Of a stretch of 32,649 nucleotides of DNA, positions 27,648 to 32,649 are shown piece after piece. The notes beneath the pieces were generated by a model. That model saw only the letters and a program-made list of their open reading frames with translations. It ran no database searches and was not told the origin of the DNA. Both the position numbers and the translations under genes were made by a program. How positions within the stretch are numbered: position 1 is the stretch's first letter; each line of letters starts with the position of its first letter. The DNA is taken from NCBI GenBank assembly GCA_020851325.1, contig JADZCY010000354.1, positions 1-32,649 on the forward strand, written 5' to 3'. The DNA comes from Acidobacteriota bacterium (GTDB taxonomy: Bacteria > Acidobacteriota > Vicinamibacteria > Vicinamibacterales > UBA2999).

Positions 27648-28014
27648 CGCCGGCGCAGTCCTTGCCGCGCAGTGCCTCATGAACGACTCGGCAACGTTTC
27701 TGAACGCTGCCAACGCCTACCTTGGCGTGGGAAGTTCTACCACGGCATTCAGCGCGGCGCACACCGACCTGCAGGCGGCGTCCGACAAGACCCGCAAGGC
27801 CATGGACTCGACCTACCCGCAGCGATCAAGCAACGTGCTGACCTATCGCAGCACCTTCGCGGCGGGCGACGCCAATTACGCGTGGGAAGAGTGGGGCGTC
27901 TTCAACGCTTCAAGCGCAGGCACCATGTTCAGTCGCAAGGTCGAAACGCTGGGCACGAAGACCAGCGCGCAGTCCTGGCAGCTCACCGCGACGATCACGG
28001 TGACCGCAGCCTAA
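27634..28014 (+). CDS. phage structural protein (tail-fibre-associated type), 126 aa
   Basis: ATG 27634 with AGGAG 8 nt upstream (AGGAGATCCGCAG). The segments LAAQCLMNDSATFLNAANAY, LGVGSSTTAFSAAHTDLQAA, RKAMDSTYPQRSSNVLTYRS and FAAGDANYAWEEWGVFNASS are a widespread small virion protein pattern of phages with GC-rich hosts; it resembles the partly seen gene at 32276 in general type. Probably a minor fibre or tail component. Stop TAA 28012-28014. Confidence 0.7.
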   Translation: MAITNAGAVLAAQCLMNDSATFLNAANAYLGVGSSTTAFSAAHTDLQAASDKTRKAMDSTYPQRSSNVLTYRSTFAAGDANYAWEEWGVFNASSAGTMFSRKVETLGTKTSAQSWQLTATITVTAA

Positions 28015-28016
28015 GC

Positions 28017-28340
28017 ATGGCCGCCCGCAAGATTTACAACGAGGGTTCGACGGTGGTGGCGACCGTCACCCATGTCGGCACGGATGAACTGCCGTATGTG
28101 CCTGTCTCGATTCGGTATCGCGTCGACAGCCTCTCGACGAAAAAGCAAGTGCTCGCGTGGACTGACGTGGAGACCCCCGCCGCGACCGTTACGCTGGTTA
28201 TCCCCGCACCCTTACAGATCCTTGATCACACGATGATCCGGGACCTGCGGCAGATCGTCGTGGAGTCCACGGCAGTCGACGGCAAGGTGACGGTCAAGAC
28301 CATCGAGTACGGCGTCACCAACCTGCAGGGCGTCGAGTAA
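28017..28340 (+). CDS. small structural hypothetical protein, 107 aa
   Basis: ATG 28017 lies 2 nt after the previous stop; an in-frame earlier start at 27672 is inside the neighbour. It has a beta-sandwich look: IYNEGSTVVATVTHVG, VPVSIRYRVDSLSTKKQVLA, PAATVTLVIPAPLQILD and GKVTVKTIEYGVTNLQGVE, similar to small Ig-like head or tail fibre proteins. The stop overlaps the terminase small subunit start (TAATG). Confidence 0.6.
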   Translation: MAARKIYNEGSTVVATVTHVGTDELPYVPVSIRYRVDSLSTKKQVLAWTDVETPAATVTLVIPAPLQILDHTMIRDLRQIVVESTAVDGKVTVKTIEYGVTNLQGVE

Positions 28341-28678
28341 TGGCCGCGTCCAAGGGCAACAAGTACGCGGCGAAGGACCGAGAGGTACGCCGAAAGCTGA
28401 TGGAACTGGCCGGCGAGAATCCGCAAATGCTGCACGACGCCTGTTTCAAGGTGCTCGAGAACGCCTCCAAGGGCGACTTGCCGTCTTTCCTCGCCATGCG
28501 CGACACCATCGACGGCAAGCCCGCGCAGGCGGTACACGTGACCGGGGAACTGGATGCCCGAGAGCCAAGACAACTCAGTAACGCCGAGCTTGAAAGAGAG
28601 CTTTCTACGGTACGAGGCGCTCTTAGAGGAACGATTGCGACGGCAAGCGTCGCAGATAGCCCTGATCCCGTTCACTGA
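28340..28678 (+). CDS. terminase small subunit-like protein
   Basis: A 112-residue protein immediately before the large terminase. It begins MAASKGNKYAAKDREVRRKL, a basic head of the 'GNKxAAKGREFR' type, followed by helices (MLHDACFKVLENASKGDLPS) and the marker DTIDGKPAQAVHVTGELDAR (residues 53-72), which is typical of a small terminase group. It would recognise the pac site and regulate cutting. It overlaps the large subunit frame by 125 nt, so its last 40 residues are encoded twice in different frames; this is much longer than the usual few bases. Confidence 0.75.
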   Translation: MAASKGNKYAAKDREVRRKLMELAGENPQMLHDACFKVLENASKGDLPSFLAMRDTIDGKPAQAVHVTGELDAREPRQLSNAELERELSTVRGALRGTIATASVADSPDPVH

Positions 28679-30023
28679 GTACACGTACCCGCGATACGAG
28701 ACCGGCCGCCCGCACCGGATCATTGCCGAGCAGCTCGAGCGCGTCGAGCGGGGTGAAGTTGATCGATTGATGCTGCTGGTGGCTCCGCGCCACGGCAAGT
28801 CGGAACTCGCCTCGCGGCGCTTCCCCGCGTGGTGCCTCGGCCGCCGGCCCGAGTGGCAGATCATCAGCGCCTCGGCCACGGCGGAACTCGCGACCGACTT
28901 TGGCCGAGACGTGCGAAACATCATCGCGTCTCAGGAATACGAGCGCGTCTTCGACACGAAACTCGCCGAAGACAGCCAGGCGAAGGGCAAGTGGAACACG
29001 GAAGCCGGCGGCGGCTACTACGCTATCGGCGTAGGCGGCGCGGTCATGGGTCGCGGCGCGGATCTGTTCGTGATCGATGACCCGTTCGCCACGATGGCGG
29101 ACGCGCAGTCCGAGACGATCCGCGACAACGTGTGGGAGTGGTATCGCGGCACGGCCTATAACCGCCTGCAGCCGGGCGGGCGCATCGTGGTGATCAATCA
29201 CCGGATGCACGAAGACGACCTCTCCGGGCGGCTGCTGGCGAGCCAGGCGAGCGGCGGCGACCGCTGGGAAGTGGTCGAGTTGCCTGCGTTCACGAACGGC
29301 GAAGCGCTGTGGCCCGAGCGGTTCCCGCCCGAGGCGCTCGAGCGCATCAAGGCGAACACGGTGGGGCGCTACTGGTCGGCGCTCTACATGCAGAACCCGA
29401 CGCCCGATGAAGGCACGTTCTTCAAGGCCGACTGGTTCAAGTGGTACACGACGCCGCCGAAGGTCAACAAGTTCATGTCCAGTGACTTCGCGGTCACCGA
29501 GGACGGCGGCGACTTCACCGAGATCGGCACCCACGGCGTCAGCGCCGACGATGACCTGTATCTCGGCGTCGATTACTGGTACGGGCAGACGAGCGCGGAT
29601 GTCTGGATCGACAAGATCTGCGACCAGATCACGACGCAGCGCCCTTATGCGTTCTTCGGCGAGGCGGGGCCGATTCGCCGCAGCGTTGAGCCGTTCCTGA
29701 CCAAGCGCATGCGCGAACGCAAGGCGTTCTGCCGAGTCGAGTGGATACCGAGCATCCACGACAAGGCGACGCAGGCGAGATCGCTCCAGGCGCGTGCGGC
29801 GATGGGCAAGGTCTACTTACCGGATAACGAACATGGACATCGAATCCTTGCGCAACTGCTGGCGTTCCCTGCTGGCAAGTATGACGACGCGGTGGACTGC
29901 TGCGCGCAAATGGCTCGCGTCATTGATCAAGCGCATCCCGCTACCAAAGTAGTGGCTGAGCCGCCGAAGTGGCGCGACCGATACGACCGAGACGAAGAGG
30001 CGAATTCATGGAAAGTGGCGTGA
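28554..30023 (+). CDS. terminase large subunit (packaging ATPase/nuclease)
   Basis: A 489-residue packaging motor. ATPase: Walker A APRHGKS (residues 77-83), Walker B LFVIDDP (171-177), and the coupling motif GGRIVVINHRMHEDD (208-222). RNase H-fold nuclease: first aspartate in MSSDFAV (D311), a second region PYAFFGEAGP (E370) and third in GKYDDAVD (D444/D445, D448). It drives DNA into the prohead and cuts concatemers. The start ATG 28554 is far inside the small subunit gene; later TTG start near 28593 would shorten the overlap. The next gene, portal, starts 16 nt before its end. Confidence 0.9.
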   Translation: MPESQDNSVTPSLKESFLRYEALLEERLRRQASQIALIPFTEYTYPRYETGRPHRIIAEQLERVERGEVDRLMLLVAPRHGKSELASRRFPAWCLGRRPEWQIISASATAELATDFGRDVRNIIASQEYERVFDTKLAEDSQAKGKWNTEAGGGYYAIGVGGAVMGRGADLFVIDDPFATMADAQSETIRDNVWEWYRGTAYNRLQPGGRIVVINHRMHEDDLSGRLLASQASGGDRWEVVELPAFTNGEALWPERFPPEALERIKANTVGRYWSALYMQNPTPDEGTFFKADWFKWYTTPPKVNKFMSSDFAVTEDGGDFTEIGTHGVSADDDLYLGVDYWYGQTSADVWIDKICDQITTQRPYAFFGEAGPIRRSVEPFLTKRMRERKAFCRVEWIPSIHDKATQARSLQARAAMGKVYLPDNEHGHRILAQLLAFPAGKYDDAVDCCAQMARVIDQAHPATKVVAEPPKWRDRYDRDEEANSWKVA

Positions 30024-32215
30024 AAAAGGAGGACAAGACCGATCTCCTGCCGCTATTCCTGCAGCAGTTCGACGAATCCGCCGACCAGTCGCAGAACGAG
30101 CGCGAGGACGCCGAACTCTCGCGCAAGTACGTTGATCATCGGCAGTACACCGACGAGGAAATCACCGCGCTGCAGGCTCGCGGCCAGCCGGTCATCACCG
30201 ACAACAAGATCAAGGACAAGGTCGAGTACCTCGAAGGGCTGGAGCGACAGACGCGCACCGACCCCAAGGCATGGCCGCGTACGCCGCAGCATGTGGACGA
30301 CGCCGACGTTGCGACCGAGGCGATCCGCTTCGTGTTCGACCGCAACAACTTCCCGCAGTTGAAGTCGCGCGTCTTCAACAACCTGCTTGTCGAGGGCATG
30401 GGCGGCGCAGAGGTCATCGTCGACAAGAAAGACCCGCGCAAGATCGAGATCAATTATTGCCGCTGGGACCGCCTGTACTACGACCCGTACAGCATGGACC
30501 CGGACTTCAAGGACGCGCAGTACGTCGGCCTCATCACATGGATGGACGCCGACCGGGCGAAGAAGAAGTATCCGAAGAACGCCGACAAGGTCGACATGAC
30601 GATGGCCGCTCGCCGCTCGACGGGCGAGACGCACGACGACAAGCCCCGCTATGCCGACACCAAGCGCAAGCGCGTGCAAGTGTTCGAGCACTACGCCAAG
30701 GTGGACGGCACGATCATGCGTGCCGTGTTCGTGCAGACCGGGTTCCTCGAGGAGCCGGCCGAGTGCCCCTACGTCAACGACGAGGGCGAGCACGAGTGGC
30801 CGCTGATCCTGCAATCGGCCTACGTCGACTTCGACGGTAACCGCTACGGCGTCGTCAAGCGATACCGCGACCTGCAGGACGAGGTGAACAAGCGCCGGTC
30901 CAAGTCGCTGCACCTGCTGAACTCCAAGCAGATGGTGATTGATAAGGGCGCATTCGATGACGTGAACAAGGCGCGTCGCGAGCTGCATAAGCCCGATGGC
31001 GTGCTGGAGAAGATGCCCGGCACCGAAGTCGAGATCATCCAGAACCTGGACCTCTCCGCAGGCCAGTTCCAGTTGCTGCAGCAGGCCGAGAACGCGCTGG
31101 CGCTGACCGGCCCCAATGCGGCGCTGCTCGGCCAGGGCGGGGCGCAGTCGGGCCGTGCCAAGCAGATCGACCAGCAGGGCGGCGCGGTGCAACTCGGCGT
31201 CCACTTCGACGCCATCCGCTATTTCCAGAAGCGTGTCGCGCAGGCCGTCTGGTCGCGCATCCGCCAATACTGGGATCAGGAAATCTGGATTCGCGTGACC
31301 GACGACGACAAGGGGCAGAAGTTCGTCGCGCTCAATCAGCCCGTCATGGCAGGCGACGCGAAGGCCGAGGCACTGAAGGGCGCGAAGATCCCGGCCGAGG
31401 AGAAGCGCGCGATTCTGCAGCAGATCGCGCAGGACCCGCAGGCACAGATGCCTGTGATCGGCCCGGACGGCAAACCCAAGATCCGGCACGCCGTCGCGAT
31501 GATGGATATGGACATCGTCATTGACGAAGCCCCCGACGTCATCAACCTCCAGCAGGAACAGTTCACGCTGATTGCGGAACTCGCGAAGACGCGTCCTGAG
31601 ATCCCGATTGAGGCGGTGCTCGAGCTTTCGGCAATCCACAACAAGAAAAAGGTCATCGACCTGATCAAGGGCGGTGACGAGGGTCAACCGCAGATCACGC
31701 CCGAGATGCAGCAGCAGATGCAGCAGCTTGAGGAAGTGGGCCTCGCGCTGCAGGAGAAGGAAAAGCAGCTCGCCGAGGTGGAGAAGAAACTCCAAGCCGA
31801 AAGCTCACGCGTCATGGCCGACGATATGGGTCTGACAGCGCAGCAGTCGGACCTGAAGGTGCAGCGCGCGGAACTGAAAGCGCAAGAGGCGAAGCTTCGC
31901 GAGATGGAGGCGAATTTCCGCGCGCAGCAGGCGGAAACGCAGTTGCAGATTCGCGAGCAGTTCGCCGACCAGGACACGAAGGTTCGCGAGGCGCTGACGC
32001 CGCAGGACACTGGCGGCGAGGAGGAGTCCGCGAACGCGCTCGCGTCGATCTCAGAGCAGATCGCCAAACAGTTCGAGCAGCAGGCGCAGATGTTCGCGAC
32101 GTTGCTCGAGGCCGTTTCTGCGCCCAAGCGCGTCTCACTTGAGTTCGGGCAGAACGGTCGGCCGAGTGGCGCAACCGTCACGCCTGATGTTTCCGCCAGA
32201 AAGTCGATGAATTGA
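30008..32215 (+). CDS. portal protein (P22 gp1-type) with long coiled-coil end
   Basis: ATG 30008 preceded by GAGG, giving 735 residues (P22 gp1 is 725). The N-terminal part reads DLLPLFLQQFDESADQSQNE, then the portal signatures GQPVITDNKIKDKVEYLEGL (residues 56-75), VEGMGGAEVIV, INYCRWDRLYYDPYS and RYRDLQDEVNKRRSKSLHLL. Further on is LTGPNAALLGQGGAQSGRAK (near 365-385), also typical. Residues about 560-690 are an almost continuous Gln/Glu/Lys coiled coil (MQQLEEVGLALQEKEKQLAE), the barrel-like C-terminus of this group. It is the dodecameric DNA gate. Overlaps the terminase gene by 16 nt. Confidence 0.92.
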   Translation: MESGVKKEDKTDLLPLFLQQFDESADQSQNEREDAELSRKYVDHRQYTDEEITALQARGQPVITDNKIKDKVEYLEGLERQTRTDPKAWPRTPQHVDDADVATEAIRFVFDRNNFPQLKSRVFNNLLVEGMGGAEVIVDKKDPRKIEINYCRWDRLYYDPYSMDPDFKDAQYVGLITWMDADRAKKKYPKNADKVDMTMAARRSTGETHDDKPRYADTKRKRVQVFEHYAKVDGTIMRAVFVQTGFLEEPAECPYVNDEGEHEWPLILQSAYVDFDGNRYGVVKRYRDLQDEVNKRRSKSLHLLNSKQMVIDKGAFDDVNKARRELHKPDGVLEKMPGTEVEIIQNLDLSAGQFQLLQQAENALALTGPNAALLGQGGAQSGRAKQIDQQGGAVQLGVHFDAIRYFQKRVAQAVWSRIRQYWDQEIWIRVTDDDKGQKFVALNQPVMAGDAKAEALKGAKIPAEEKRAILQQIAQDPQAQMPVIGPDGKPKIRHAVAMMDMDIVIDEAPDVINLQQEQFTLIAELAKTRPEIPIEAVLELSAIHNKKKVIDLIKGGDEGQPQITPEMQQQMQQLEEVGLALQEKEKQLAEVEKKLQAESSRVMADDMGLTAQQSDLKVQRAELKAQEAKLREMEANFRAQQAETQLQIREQFADQDTKVREALTPQDTGGEEESANALASISEQIAKQFEQQAQMFATLLEAVSAPKRVSLEFGQNGRPSGATVTPDVSARKSMN

Positions 32216-32237
32216 CCACGACCACAACCGACCACCG

Positions 32238-32260
32238 AGCCCGCCTAGCGCGGGCTTTTT
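32238..32260 (+). terminator. Rho-independent terminator after portal
   Basis: GCCCGC (32239-32244) pairs with GCGGGC (32250-32255) around CTAGC, followed by TTTTT. It divides the terminase-portal block from the next structural gene, which starts 16 nt later. Confidence 0.9.
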
Positions 32261-32275
32261 CATTGGAGTAATACT

Positions 32276-32649
32276 TTGGCCTCATACAACAAGTTTCTCC
32301 AGTTCACGAAGGATCTGGTCGACGGAGTCCACGACTTCGACGCTCACACCTTCAAGGTCGCGCTGACCAACACAGCGCCCGTTAACACCAACACGGTGCT
32401 GGCGAACATCACGCAGATCAGCAACGGCAACGGCTACACGACAGGCGGCACAGCCACGTCGATGAGCACGTCCACGTCCTCAGGCACCGCCAAGGTGACC
32501 GGCACGGACGTCGTGTTCACCGCGTCTGGCGGTTCGGTCGGTCCGTTCCGTTATGCGGTCCTCTACAACGACACCCCGTCGAGCCCGGCCGACCCGCTGA
32601 TGGCGTGGTGGGACTACGGTTCGAGCGTCACGCTGGCCGACACCGAGAC
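32276..32649 (+). CDS. small phage structural protein, partial at 3' end
   Basis: TTG 32276 with GGAG 9 nt upstream gives ASYNKFLQFTKDLVDGVHDF and then FKVALTNTAPVNTNTVLANI, a very common phage structural family pattern ('K-V-A-L-T-N-T-A-P'), followed by a Thr/Ser-rich beta region and AWWDYGSSVTLADTE at the window edge (124 residues so far). Such proteins are virion or head-associated. It runs out of the window and is probably the gene upstream of an unseen scaffold/coat stretch. Confidence 0.7.
   Translation, partial: MASYNKFLQFTKDLVDGVHDFDAHTFKVALTNTAPVNTNTVLANITQISNGNGYTTGGTATSMSTSTSSGTAKVTGTDVVFTASGGSVGPFRYAVLYNDTPSSPADPLMAWWDYGSSVTLADTE

Noticed and set aside
30053-31795. 580-aa minus-strand frame opposite portal, and similar long minus frames opposite tailspike (9098-10297) and terminase (28623-29759)
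   Set aside because: High GC at third codon positions creates long antisense frames; these have Arg/Val/Leu-biased composition, no ribosome site and no domains.
1-32649. tRNA genes, reverse transcriptase/diversity-generating repeats, integrase and attachment sites
   Set aside because: I looked for cloverleaf-like segments, RT motifs and tyrosine/serine recombinase motifs and found none that I could support.

Overview
The window is a GC-rich, tightly packed tailed-phage genome segment (free phage, prophage or metagenomic contig), most probably a podovirus of a GC-rich proteobacterium. The evidence is a P22-type head-to-tail layout: portal, coat, gp4-like and gp10-like tail accessory proteins, Ala/Gly-rich ejection-type proteins and a tailspike. 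The lysis cassette is Gram-negative, with an Rz/Rz1 spanin pair, and there are no long tail-tube or tape-measure genes. Genes are chained by ATGA, GTGA or TGATG overlaps, and GTG starts are common. I see no tRNA, integrase, DNA polymerase or CI-type repressor, so lysogeny is neither shown nor excluded.

Layout. (1) 1-8738, plus strand: end of an unknown, possibly scaffold, gene; N4 gp56/DUF4043-like coat; small head protein; gp4-like and gp10-like tail accessory factors; a structural protein; a GNAT acetyltransferase; three ejection-type proteins; then a terminator at 8843. (2) 8891-12104, plus strand: tailspike and lysis cassette (XhlA-like anchor, M15 endolysin, holin, Rz with nested Rz1). 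(3) 11890-19193, minus strand: an early operon of mostly small proteins, including a SAM-dependent methyltransferase, a DUF6745-like protein with 51 SAVx repeats, DUF1367, Gp157, HNH endonuclease, an SSB-tailed NGO0469-like protein and a pentapeptide-repeat protein. (4) 19194-19285: divergent control region with overlapping -35 boxes. (5) 19286-24483, plus strand: HTH regulator, winged-helix protein, DUF1376-type replication protein, an internally promoted two-gene regulatory unit, a nuclease interrupted by an in-frame TAA, a sigma-region-4-like protein, RusA resolvase and a Q-like antiterminator, with terminators at 23079 and 24505. (6) 24640-32649, plus strand: late module of a TIM-barrel hydrolase, IPT/TIG virion protein, small virion proteins, terminase small and large subunits, portal and the start of a small structural gene. 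Late genes lie at both ends, so the map is probably a circular genome opened between portal and coat.

Likely programme: the divergent promoters at about 19250 drive leftward nucleic-acid/accessory genes and rightward replication genes. The Q-like and sigma-like proteins at the end of the rightward operon sit just before terminators and probably switch on the late genes. Terminase and portal fill the coat shell, gp4/gp10-like proteins and the tailspike finish the virion, and holin, endolysin and spanins release it. The most interesting items are the TAA-split nuclease, the 51-unit repeat, the promoter with embedded dyad at 21750-21790 and its two genes, and the leaderless regulator. All family assignments are from recognition of translated sequence; no database search was run.
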